Source: RUG191 sp045642225
GTDB lineage: Bacteria > Bacillota > Clostridia > Lachnospirales > Lachnospiraceae
Length of the DNA: 64,000 nucleotides
Direction: 5' to 3'
Assembly: GCA_045642225.1 (NCBI GenBank)
Contig: JAZUIN010000036.1
Coordinates: 1 to 64,000, forward strand
The position numbers and the translations under genes were made by a program. The stretch's first letter is position 1. The number at the start of each line of letters is the position of its first letter. Below the pieces are notes generated by a model. It was given only the letters and a program-made list of their open reading frames with translations. It searched no databases and had not been told where the DNA came from. Shown here one piece after another: positions 45,488 to 53,494 of the stretch.

Positions 45488-46837
45488 CTACGATATATTT
45501 TTTATTCTTCTAAGACGTATAAAAAACATCACAACAAATGCTACCGCAGTTGCTACCCACGATGCAATATATATCCAAGCAATACATTCCATTGTATGAT
45601 ATTTAGGAAAAATCAACCATATACTTACAACTCTTAGCAAACACATAAACACAAGGGTGACAAGCATCGGTTTCGTTGTATTTCCGATACTACAACATGC
45701 ACCTGATAATGCTTCCGCTATAGCATAAAAAAAGAAGAATGGTGCTAACATTCTCATATAATGAACTGCTAATGGCACAATTTCATCTATCTCTTTAGAT
45801 GCAACAAACCATTTTCCGAGAGTTCCTGTTCCAAAAAAGAGAAATACACTAATCCCTATGGTACAAATTACGCTCATAAGCACACCAGTTATCACGCCTT
45901 TTTTAACTCGCCCTATTTTTTTTGCTCCCATATTTTGAGAAGTAAATGTCGTAAGTGTTGGCGCCATCGCATCGGCAGTCAACCAAATCAACATATCTAG
46001 TTTATCACATAATCCCCAAGCTGCAATCTGATTAACCCCCATCAAATTTATACTCGCTTGCACGATAGAGTTTGCTACTGGAAAAAGCATAGATTGCAAC
46101 GCCAGAGGCACCCCTTTTTTTAGCATCATCGTCATATGTTCCTTACAAAAATGCAAGTGCCATATGCGAATTTGCCCAATTTCACGCTCTGCATTCGCCA
46201 ACAAATTCATTGTGTATACAGCACTTATCACTTGTGCCAACATAGTTGCAAGGGCAGCTCCTTCAACTCCCATTTTCAAGAGACCAATAAAAAACAAATC
46301 ACCAACAATATTTGAAATTGAGCAAAAAACAAGCACATATAATGGCCTTTTCGAATCACCAAATGCCCGAAGTATACCTGCAGCCATATTATAAATAACC
46401 ATTGCCCAAATACCACCAAAATATATCCTAGTATACATTAATGTCTGACTATATATCTCGCTTGGCACAGACAAAGCCTCTAGCATAACCGGCGAAAAAA
46501 TAACACCACCAAATGTACACACAACTCCTAAAACAATAGAAACTGTTATCGCTGTTCTAATACAACAATGCATATTATCCTTATCCTTTGCCCCATAAAA
46601 CTGCGATATAAATATAGTAGCGCCAGCTGCAAGACCGTTCATAAAATTCAATGGGAACTTAAACAACGTATGTACACTATCAACTGCCGCCAATCCATTT
46701 TTTCCCACAAATTGTCCGATGATAATTGCATCCGTCGTTATATATAATTGTTGAATTAGACTTCCCAAAATAATGGGAAGAACAAATTCAATTAATACTA
46801 TAATAATATTTCCGCTTGTTAATTCCTTCTTTTTCAT
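45488..46837 (-). CDS. MATE family efflux transporter
   Basis: A 449-residue, 12-helix MATE/NorM-type antiporter. It begins LTSGNIIIVLIEFVLPIILG with QLYITTDAIIIGQFVGKNGLAAV, the usual first repeat, and the second repeat starts near residue 235 (KKGVPLALQSMLFP). Substrates are typically cationic drugs or metabolites. It follows the substrate-binding protein gene after 84 bases containing a terminator-like hairpin, so expression may be partly separate from the importer. With the two methyltransferases it may export the product they modify; that is inference. Confidence 0.93.
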   Translation of the reverse strand: MKKKELTSGNIIIVLIEFVLPIILGSLIQQLYITTDAIIIGQFVGKNGLAAVDSVHTLFKFPLNFMNGLAAGATIFISQFYGAKDKDNMHCCIRTAITVSIVLGVVCTFGGVIFSPVMLEALSVPSEIYSQTLMYTRIYFGGIWAMVIYNMAAGILRAFGDSKRPLYVLVFCSISNIVGDLFFIGLLKMGVEGAALATMLAQVISAVYTMNLLANAEREIGQIRIWHLHFCKEHMTMMLKKGVPLALQSMLFPVANSIVQASINLMGVNQIAAWGLCDKLDMLIWLTADAMAPTLTTFTSQNMGAKKIGRVKKGVITGVLMSVICTIGISVFLFFGTGTLGKWFVASKEIDEIVPLAVHYMRMLAPFFFFYAIAEALSGACCSIGNTTKPMLVTLVFMCLLRVVSIWLIFPKYHTMECIAWIYIASWVATAVAFVVMFFIRLRRIKNIS

Positions 46838-46848
46838 TATCTTTCACA

Positions 46849-46882
46849 GAAAAAGGATGGTGTCCTTTTTCTAACACCATCC
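46849..46882 (-). terminator. Intercistronic terminator or attenuator
   Basis: A perfect 9-bp stem (46855-46863 with 46874-46882) followed on the minus strand by TTTTTC lies between the binding-protein and MATE genes. Partial termination would lower MATE and methyltransferase expression relative to the importer. Confidence 0.75.
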
Positions 46883-46921
46883 CTCACACTTGTCATTTCA
46901 ACTTCAAAATAATTCTTTGTA

Positions 46922-48475
46922 TTACTCAATATCCAAATCAGCTGTAACTTGATAATAATCACACGCATGTGATGTATAGTTTGAAACATTAGATTTAGAA
47001 ATCATGCTCATCTTTAAGAATGAGCAATATACAAATGCATTATCGTCTAACACTGTCTGCTGCATTTCAACTGCAAGAGCTGCTCTTTCATCTGCACCAA
47101 ATGTCTTACTAAGCTTTTCCTCCAATTTATCAAGCTTTGCATTACTATACTTTCCTTGATTCTTTGTTGCATCTGTAGTTGCAAATACAGTAAACCAATA
47201 TTCAGGATCTCCTGTTGGACACTGTACATTAGCCATAGCATAAACATCCCAACCAGTAACATCTTTGACAGCTTCATTATTATCGGCTGTACAATTTACA
47301 TCAACCTCTATACCAATTTTCTTAAGAGTTGCCTGTGCAGACTCAGCAAGTAATGGAAGTTCTTGACGGCTTGGATAAGTGAGCCATTTAACAACAAGCT
47401 TCTTGCCATTCTTTTCGCGAATTCCATCTCCATCACTATCAATCCATCCTGCTTCCTCAAGAACTTCCTTTGCTCCTTCAGGATCATATTCCTCTGTAGT
47501 AACCTTGTCACCACCAAATGCAGAACCAGCTGGGAATGTACCGTTTGCAGGATAACCATTACCCTCTAATAGTGTTTTTACAAATCCTTCTTTATCAATT
47601 CCCATAGCAATTGCTTTTCGAACCGCTGGATCTGAACATACTGATGATTCATCAAAATTCATTTTTCCAAAGAAACATCTAGATGTCGAAATCTGAGAAA
47701 ACTTATATCCATCATTTCTAAACAAAGGATAGCTTTCATAAGCCATACCATATGCTGCTTGAACTTCTCCAGATTGAAGAGCATTTGCAAGCGTATTTCC
47801 ATCTGTTATAGTACGAATTGTAATCTCATCAATCTTTGGCATTCCATCCCAGTAATTTTCATTTTTCACTAAATTAATGTGATCATCTGTTTTCATTTCT
47901 TTTACAATATACGGACCAGTTCCTGCAACAATACCATTGTCGAATCCTGCGTTTACATCAATAATACATCCGTATGGATCTCCAAGGTAATTAAGAAGTG
48001 CTGGTTTTGGTTCAGATGTCTTAATTGTCAAAACTTGTCCATTTGCTTCAATCGAACTTATCTTAGTATCCTTTAATGCTCGATCATGAACCTCTAACAA
48101 ATGTTCCAAGCACTGTTTTACAGCTTCGGCATCCATCTTTCTTCCAGAAGAAAATGTCACATTATCACGAAGTGTAATAACCCATGTAAGATCATCTACA
48201 TTTTCCCACTTTTCTGCCAACCAAGGCTGAATCTCCATGTCGTCAGAATACCTAATCAATGTCTCTCCTATACCATAGCGGATACATGCCCAACCAGCAT
48301 ATGCATTATGTGGATTAACATCTGGTTCTTCATTAGAACTGTTAAATGTAGTATCTCCAATTACAAGTGTTTTTTTGCCTGAATCAGATTTTTCTTTCTT
48401 TGCCCCGCAGCCAGCAAATACTGTCATTACCAAACAAACAGAAATTGCTACTACAAGAAGTTTTTTTAATTTCAT
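46922..48475 (-). CDS. Family 5 solute-binding lipoprotein (nickel/peptide type)
   Basis: A 517-residue lipoprotein with a signal peptide and lipobox ending at Cys23 (TVFAGC). The mature protein is a family 5 extracellular binding protein: ETLIRYSDDMEIQPWLAEKW, the TGPYIVKEM core and EAGWIDSDGDGIREKNGK are typical of NikA/DppA-like members. It captures metal complexes, peptides or other small ligands. It is the last gene of the importer operon. Nickel use is not proved; residues of the E. coli NikA site are not assignable by eye. Confidence 0.9.
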   Translation of the reverse strand: MKLKKLLVVAISVCLVMTVFAGCGAKKEKSDSGKKTLVIGDTTFNSSNEEPDVNPHNAYAGWACIRYGIGETLIRYSDDMEIQPWLAEKWENVDDLTWVITLRDNVTFSSGRKMDAEAVKQCLEHLLEVHDRALKDTKISSIEANGQVLTIKTSEPKPALLNYLGDPYGCIIDVNAGFDNGIVAGTGPYIVKEMKTDDHINLVKNENYWDGMPKIDEITIRTITDGNTLANALQSGEVQAAYGMAYESYPLFRNDGYKFSQISTSRCFFGKMNFDESSVCSDPAVRKAIAMGIDKEGFVKTLLEGNGYPANGTFPAGSAFGGDKVTTEEYDPEGAKEVLEEAGWIDSDGDGIREKNGKKLVVKWLTYPSRQELPLLAESAQATLKKIGIEVDVNCTADNNEAVKDVTGWDVYAMANVQCPTGDPEYWFTVFATTDATKNQGKYSNAKLDKLEEKLSKTFGADERAALAVEMQQTVLDDNAFVYCSFLKMSMISKSNVSNYTSHACDYYQVTADLDIE

Positions 48476-48511
48476 ATTATCTCTCCTTTGTCTTTATATC
48501 TTTAGAAAGTG

Positions 48512-49270
48512 CTACAACACACTATCAATAAGATTCTTTGTATATTCTTCTTTTGGTGCTTTGATTACATCATCTGGAATACCTTCTTCCACAATTTTAC
48601 CCTGATACATAACCACTACCCTATCACAAAAATTCTGAACTAATGCAATATCATGACATATAAATAAATAAGAAATACATAGTTCTTTTTGCAAATCATC
48701 CAAAAGTTTTAATATATCTTTTTGCACTGTAACATCAAGTGCTGAAGTCGCCTCATCCAAAATCAAAATTTGTGGCTTTATGGCAAGCGCTCTAGCTATT
48801 GCAGCCCTTTGACACTGTCCTCCACTAACCTCATGCGGATATCTTTTCACAAATTCCTTATCTAAACCACACAGTTCTAACAATCGTTCTGCTTCTTTTA
48901 AAGCCTCCCTTTTCTTCATTCCATCATTTATTAAGCTTTCAGAAATACCATCTCCTAATGTACATCGAGGATCAAAACTATCCGTAGGTGTTTGAAACAC
49001 CATTTGCATACACTTATATACTTCTTTTAATTTGCGACCATTTGCTAGAGTAATATCCTTGCCATTCAAATAAATTTTTCCCTCGGTAGCATCTATAATT
49101 CGCGTAATCATATTAACTACTGTAGTTTTTCCACTACCACTTTCTCCAATAATTGCTAGTTTTTCTCCTGGTCTTAAAGAAAAACTGATATTATCAACAG
49201 CCGTAAAGGATGGTCGCGATTTAGAATAAAATGTTTTTGTTAAATTCTCAACTTTAAGTATGGGTTCCAT
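48512..49270 (-). CDS. Nickel/peptide ABC transporter ATP-binding protein (second)
   Basis: A 252-residue ATPase of the OppF/NikE type. Walker A is GESGSGKTT (about 39-47), the signature is VSGGQCQRAAIA and Walker B is ILILDEATSALD. It pairs with the upstream ATPase as a heterodimer. GGAGG lies 5 bases before the ATG. The normal OppF zinc/iron-sulfur extension is absent, and the C-terminus is short. Confidence 0.92.
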   Translation of the reverse strand: MEPILKVENLTKTFYSKSRPSFTAVDNISFSLRPGEKLAIIGESGSGKTTVVNMITRIIDATEGKIYLNGKDITLANGRKLKEVYKCMQMVFQTPTDSFDPRCTLGDGISESLINDGMKKREALKEAERLLELCGLDKEFVKRYPHEVSGGQCQRAAIARALAIKPQILILDEATSALDVTVQKDILKLLDDLQKELCISYLFICHDIALVQNFCDRVVVMYQGKIVEEGIPDDVIKAPKEEYTKNLIDSVL

Positions 49271-49273
49271 AGC

Positions 49274-50053
49274 TTACCTCCGTAATACTGGAACTGCAGA
49301 TAACAACTCTTGTGTATACATGGATTGTGGATTTTTTAATATTTCTTGTGTCTTTCCATATTCCATTGTATTTCCATGATTCAACACCAACATGCTATCT
49401 GTCATAGCACGAACAACTCCAATATTATGCGTTACCAATAAAATTGTTGTTCCAAAATTTTCTCTGACCATCAGCATTTCCTCAACAACTTGTTTTTGTA
49501 CAGAAACATCTAATGCCGAAGTCGGTTCATCCGCCATCAAAATCTTAGGATTTAAGAGCATTGCCGCTGCAATACCAACTCTTTGTTGCATTCCTCCAGA
49601 TAATTCAAATGGATAACTATCTAAAATTCTTCTAGGATTTTCAAAACCAAATTTATTTAGTAGGTTTTCCGCTTGTTCCTCAAACTCAATCTTTGTCTTC
49701 TTTTCATGTTCAGTCACAAATTCATACAGCTGATCTCTTACCGTACGAATCGGGCAAAAGGAGCTTCCTGCCATTTGGAAAATCATTCCAATCTCTGCAC
49801 CGCAGATTTTTCTCATCTCTTTTTCTGACAAATCTGGCAAGTCTTTGTTGTCATACCAAATATCTCCTCTTGTAACTACACCAGTCTTTCCAAGCAGGCC
49901 CATAGCTGCTTTTATTAGAGTCGACTTTCCACTTCCACTTTCACCTACAATTCCAAGTATTTCACCTTCACTTGCCGCAAAAGAGCAGTCGTTAATCACA
50001 AGTTTTTCGCCATAGCTTATATCTACATGTTCATATCTTATTATCTCTGACAT
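49274..50053 (-). CDS. Nickel/peptide ABC transporter ATP-binding protein (first)
   Basis: A 259-residue ATPase of the OppD/NikD type. Walker A is GESGSGKST, the signature ELSGGMQQRVGIA and Walker B ILMADEPTSALD. The ATG at 50053 follows AGAGG; the longer frame to 50086 would overlap the permease gene. It lies 3 bases before the second ATPase gene and 5 bases after the permease stop, consistent with a single operon. Confidence 0.92.
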   Translation of the reverse strand: MSEIIRYEHVDISYGEKLVINDCSFAASEGEILGIVGESGSGKSTLIKAAMGLLGKTGVVTRGDIWYDNKDLPDLSEKEMRKICGAEIGMIFQMAGSSFCPIRTVRDQLYEFVTEHEKKTKIEFEEQAENLLNKFGFENPRRILDSYPFELSGGMQQRVGIAAAMLLNPKILMADEPTSALDVSVQKQVVEEMLMVRENFGTTILLVTHNIGVVRAMTDSMLVLNHGNTMEYGKTQEILKNPQSMYTQELLSAVPVLRR

Positions 50054-50058
50054 AAAGC

Positions 50059-50907
50059 CTACCTCTCGTTTTTTGGATCTAACCAATCTCGAACGGTATC
50101 ACCTAGGAGATTGAAAATCATAACGGATATTAGAATTGCAAAACCAGGTGCCAAAGTCACCCATGGGTTCGTCGTAAGAAGATTTCTTGTATCACTCATC
50201 ATACTTCCCCATTCAGCTACAGGTGGCTTTGCTCCTAGTCCAAGGAAGGATAAGCCTGATAATTCCATCATCATCGTTCCAATGTCCAACATTGCTGTGA
50301 CAAGTATTGGTCCAAAAATATTAGGCAAAACATGCTTAAAAAGTATTTTCAAAGTATTACTTCCAGACAATTTTGCCGCTCGAATAAATACTGAATTCTT
50401 TAATGCAAGCGTTTGACTTCTTGCCACTCTGGCATACTTGGGCCAACTAATGGCTGCAAGCGCAAAAATTGCATTTTGTACGCCACCCCCAAGAACCGCT
50501 GCAACTGCAAGTGCAAAGACCAATCCTGGAAATGCCAAAAACATATCTGAGATTCGCATCAATACAGAATCTAGCAATTTGCCATTCCAGCCACAAATAA
50601 TACCAATAATCGTTCCAAAAACAGTAATAAATGCCACTAACAATAATGTTGAATAAATGCTTGTTTTACTGCCAACTATCACTCTCGACAACATATCTCT
50701 ACCATATCGGTCTGTACCAAGAAGATGTGCTATAGAAGGTGCTGCTTTTGCATTATCCAAATCTTGAAGATAAGGATTATACGGACATAGATGTTCACTA
50801 AAAAATGATGCAATTATCAATAATAATGCCAACCCACCAAAAATAATCAATCTAACCTTAATTGTATTTTTTTTCTTTTGTGGGGCTCTAACTGTTGGTA
50901 TACTCAT
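50059..50907 (-). CDS. Nickel/peptide ABC transporter permease (DppC/NikC type)
   Basis: A 282-residue permease with about six helices. The N-terminal NPYLQDLDNAKAAPS followed by HLLGTDRYGRDMLSRVIVG is the DppC/NikC hallmark, and the EAA-like loop is ALAAISWPKYARVARSQ and LSFLGLGAKPPVAEWG. Its ATG overlaps the end of the upstream permease gene. It forms the channel with that protein. Confidence 0.93.
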   Translation of the reverse strand: MSIPTVRAPQKKKNTIKVRLIIFGGLALLLIIASFFSEHLCPYNPYLQDLDNAKAAPSIAHLLGTDRYGRDMLSRVIVGSKTSIYSTLLLVAFITVFGTIIGIICGWNGKLLDSVLMRISDMFLAFPGLVFALAVAAVLGGGVQNAIFALAAISWPKYARVARSQTLALKNSVFIRAAKLSGSNTLKILFKHVLPNIFGPILVTAMLDIGTMMMELSGLSFLGLGAKPPVAEWGSMMSDTRNLLTTNPWVTLAPGFAILISVMIFNLLGDTVRDWLDPKNER

Positions 50908-51845
50908 TATTCTGTCGCCTCCAGTCTAATTCTTGGATCTAGCAAATGATATAATAGATCTGTCACTAAATTAACTAAAACATATATAATTGCCATCCAA
51001 ACTACATAAGCTTGTATTATCGGATAATCTCTCATATTTATAGCATCAACAGCCATCTTGCCGACGCCATCCCACATAAAAATACTCTCAATAATTGCTG
51101 TTCCACCTAACAAATTGCCAATTGACAAAGCAAGTAATGTCACAATAGTAAGAAAAGACGATTTCATCACATTTTTCCATAAAATAATGCTGTCACTTAC
51201 CCCTCTTGCTTTTGCACCTTGAACATATTCTTTATTTAATTCCTCTAACACCGTTGCACGAACTTGTCTCATATACTTTGCAGACATAGAAATCGCAAGC
51301 GTTAGTGTCGGCATCAAAGCACTTTTAATATTTGTTCCATTGGAAATAATTGGAAGCCATCCAAGTTTTATGCTCAACAATTGCATCAACAACATACCAA
51401 TAAAAAAACCTGGCATCGCATTTCCAACAAAACTGAAAAATCGAAGTACATAATCAACTGCCTTATCATGCTTTATCGCAGTTAATATTCCAAGTGGAAT
51501 AGAAATAAGGATTGTAACAACAATTGATAAAAATGTGAGCAATAAGGTTGCAGGAAGTTTTGCTACAAAAGCAGAAAAAACAGATTCTCCTGTCACATAA
51601 CTTGTTCCCATATCCCCTCGAAGCATACGGCCTAACCAAGTAAAGTATTGTACTAAAAACGGCTGGTCTAACCCCAATTCTGCACGCTTGGCATCAATTA
51701 CTTCCTGTGCCACCTCTGTTCCACGATTAGCATATAGTTCAGTAACTACATCACTTCCCGCCATATGCATCATAAAAAAAGTCAAAAATGTAATACCTAG
51801 TAAAATTGCAATCAATTGTAAAAAACGTTTTAAAACATATTTCAT
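50907..51845 (-). CDS. Nickel/peptide ABC transporter permease (DppB/NikB type)
   Basis: A 312-residue permease with about six helices, beginning YVLKRFLQLIAILLGITFL and containing DQPFLVQYFTWLGRMLRGDMG, typical of DppB/NikB. The cytoplasmic loop with EYVQGAKARGVSDSII contacts the ATPases. It is the first gene of the importer operon. AAGGGA precedes the ATG by about 9 bases. Confidence 0.93.
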   Translation of the reverse strand: MKYVLKRFLQLIAILLGITFLTFFMMHMAGSDVVTELYANRGTEVAQEVIDAKRAELGLDQPFLVQYFTWLGRMLRGDMGTSYVTGESVFSAFVAKLPATLLLTFLSIVVTILISIPLGILTAIKHDKAVDYVLRFFSFVGNAMPGFFIGMLLMQLLSIKLGWLPIISNGTNIKSALMPTLTLAISMSAKYMRQVRATVLEELNKEYVQGAKARGVSDSIILWKNVMKSSFLTIVTLLALSIGNLLGGTAIIESIFMWDGVGKMAVDAINMRDYPIIQAYVVWMAIIYVLVNLVTDLLYHLLDPRIRLEATE

Positions 51846-51907
51846 CTATATATCCCTTCACCACGCGAAAACATCGAAAATAAAGTTCAAAACTTTAACC
51901 ATGTGTT

Positions 51908-51936
51908 ATTTTATCGTTTTGATTTAGGACCCACAA
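51908..51936 (-). promoter_or_regulatory. Predicted importer operon promoter
   Basis: TTGTGG (51931-51936) and TAAAAT (51908-51913) are 17 bases apart on the minus strand. Just upstream is a GC-rich patch (51937-51955, CCCCCAGGGTGG on the minus strand), out of character for this AT-rich region and a possible operator. Confidence 0.45.
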
Positions 51937-51979
51937 GCCACCCTGGGGGATATTTTTTCACTTTAAAAGAATAATTATC

Positions 51980-52026
51980 AAAAAAAGAAGACTCAAAATC
52001 CTTTTTTAAAGAATTTTGAATCTTCT
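51980..52026 (-). terminator. Displaced terminator, probably the original tRNA-Arg terminator
   Basis: A hairpin with arms starting AGAAGA (51986-51991) and ending TCTTCT (52021-52026), about 15 bp with two mismatches, followed on the minus strand by TTTTTT. It lies just left of a partial copy of the tRNA-Arg 3' end, so it probably once ended that tRNA transcript before insertion of the element. Confidence 0.8.
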
Positions 52027-52034
52027 TAGTCGCA

Positions 52035-52180
52035 TGCGAGAGAGGTTGCGGTCGTCCAGTGGACGACCTTGCGCAGCAAGAGCAACGACCGAGCCGGCAG
52101 GCGAGATCGAACCCCTTCGAATACGAACCGCAGGTTCGTTGTACAAAAAAACAGAGCACTTAATGCTCTGTTTTTTGTAC
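52035..52180. repeat. GC-rich cluster of perfect inverted repeats between two tRNA-end copies
   Basis: This noncoding stretch starts with an 11-bp copy of the tRNA-Arg 3' end (TGCGAGAGAGG, 52035-52045; the same at 52190-52200 and 59575-59585). GTTGC (52045-52049) pairs with GCAAC (52082-52086) and encloses two hairpins: GTCGTCC/GGACGAC (52051-52067) and CTTGC/GCAAG (52068-52080), a three-way-junction-like fold. ACGAACC/GGTTCGT follows (52123-52139), then a long palindrome (52141-52158 with 52164-52180) that can act as a terminator in both directions. ORFs predicted across it on both strands mirror the palindromes and look spurious. It may be a relic of an earlier insertion or a small passenger element. 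Confidence 0.65.
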
Positions 52181-52183
52181 AAT

Positions 52184-52207
52184 ATAACGTGCGAGAGAGG
52201 ATTCGAA
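52184..52207. repeat. Left attachment repeat (attL)
   Basis: A 24-bp sequence identical to 59569-59592, containing the last 20 bases of tRNA-Arg. It begins ATAACGTGCGAGAG and ends GGATTCGAA. Identity stops on both sides, as expected for a tyrosine recombinase crossover repeat. Confidence 0.9.
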
Positions 52208-52417
52208 GGTGCTAGACGTAAGAGAAACACAGTAAAATCAAGGCTTTCAGTCCATCTAACTACTGTTGAACCTCTTCTTGTACCTATTTTTAACAAATAA
52301 TAAACTATCATCTAGATTCTAAATTCTATCTCTATTCAGAGACGAATTCCAACATATTTAATTTAACAAGATTACAAGTCAACTTTGCTCTTTAAATACA
52401 CGAAAGGATCAAAGTAA

Positions 52418-53323
52418 ATGGATGTAAATCTTAATACCGGCAATCACATTGTTGATGAAGTCGGCAAACTACATTTTACTGGAAATATTATTCCAGAGAC
52501 CTGGTACCAAACCATAGTCAATGAAAAAGGCAAGCTTAATACCATAGCTGTTCTTATTCTTTCAGACATTGTGTACTGGTATCGCCCAACTGAGATTAGA
52601 GACGAGCACACTCTATCCGTTTCTTATCAAAAGAAGTTCTCTGCTGATTTATTGCAACGCAGTTATGAACAACTATGTAACAAGTTCAATATCAGTAAGA
52701 AACAAGCTAGAGACGCACTTATCATTCTTGAAAATCTTAATGTTATCAAGCGACACTTACGAACTGTCAACACACCTAATGGTGCTCTTGGCAATGTAAT
52801 GTTTATTGAACTATTGATTGATGGATTGATAAAAGTAACCTATCCAGAAGAAGGGGCTATTTACAAAAATGTTAATAGGTATTCCCCTAATAGTGAAGAG
52901 CTTATTACAAAATGCGATAGCCCTGTTTGCGAAAAAGTTAAGACAAATACAAAGAATACTACACAGATTACTACAGAGATTTCTACAACAACTAGCAAGG
53001 ACCAAAAAGCCTATTCAACTGATGTTGTTGCAAATGCAAAAGAGATACTCTCTGGACTATCTATCACTGAAAAAGATGCCTTAACATTACTTCGCACATG
53101 TGATGGTGACTTAAACAAATTAAGAATTGCTAAAGAAGTTCTTGATAACTATAAAGAACCAGTAGCTAACGCAGTAGGCTTCTTAATCAAGGCAATTCAA
53201 AATAATTATCATTTGCTAAACAAGAAGCCAGAGAAGCTTAAAAACAGCTTTCACAACTTTGAACAACGCGATTATAACAAAGATTACTACGCCGAACTAG
53301 AAAAGCGACTATTGTTCAACTAA
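52418..53323 (+). CDS. Replication initiator-like protein (winged-helix/DnaD-like)
   Basis: A 301-residue protein. Residues about 40-130 look like a winged helix as in phage and plasmid replication initiators: VLILSDIVYWYRPTE, then NISKKQARDALIILENLNVI. A Thr/Lys-rich linker (about 165-195) leads to a C-terminal helical part ending with a conserved-looking VANAVGFLIKAIQNNYHLL, as in initiators where a C-terminal domain recruits the helicase loader. I cannot name the exact family. It is the first gene of the element, and its 3' flank holds a strongly structured noncoding segment that could be an origin. AAAGGA precedes the ATG. Confidence 0.7.
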   Translation: MDVNLNTGNHIVDEVGKLHFTGNIIPETWYQTIVNEKGKLNTIAVLILSDIVYWYRPTEIRDEHTLSVSYQKKFSADLLQRSYEQLCNKFNISKKQARDALIILENLNVIKRHLRTVNTPNGALGNVMFIELLIDGLIKVTYPEEGAIYKNVNRYSPNSEELITKCDSPVCEKVKTNTKNTTQITTEISTTTSKDQKAYSTDVVANAKEILSGLSITEKDALTLLRTCDGDLNKLRIAKEVLDNYKEPVANAVGFLIKAIQNNYHLLNKKPEKLKNSFHNFEQRDYNKDYYAELEKRLLFN

Positions 53324-53351
53324 ATGAAAACTGTGGGAACCACTTTATCAC

Positions 53352-53472
53352 TTACTTCTCTTGATCAACAAACATTTGCCTTAAGATGGCTTGTCAAGGG
53401 CGTCAGCCGCTTGCGGTGCTTGCACCCTTGAAAAGGTAGATTAAGGCTAATACCCTAGCTCAAGAGAAGTAA
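53352..53472 (+). other. Nested inverted-repeat structure before parM
   Basis: Four stems nest around one centre: a perfect 13-bp outer stem (TTACTTCTCTTGA 53352-53364 with 53460-53472), GCCTTAA/TTAAGGC (53378-53384, 53441-53447), TCAAGGG/CCCTTGA (53394-53400, 53425-53431) and a CCG/CGG hairpin with a CTTG loop (53407-53416). Internal loops are nearly symmetric (13/12, 9/9 and 6/8 bases). The structure ends 22 bases before the parM ATG. It could be a structured RNA, a replication origin or a partition site. Confidence 0.75.
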
Positions 53473-53494
53473 AACAAACATGGAGGATTTTAAA

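Noticed and set aside
52006..52311. Overlapping ORFs of about 80-100 residues on both strands at the left end of the element
   Set aside because: They run through perfect palindromes, the att repeat and terminators, have mirror-image coding on both strands and no ribosome sites. They are best explained by structured noncoding DNA.
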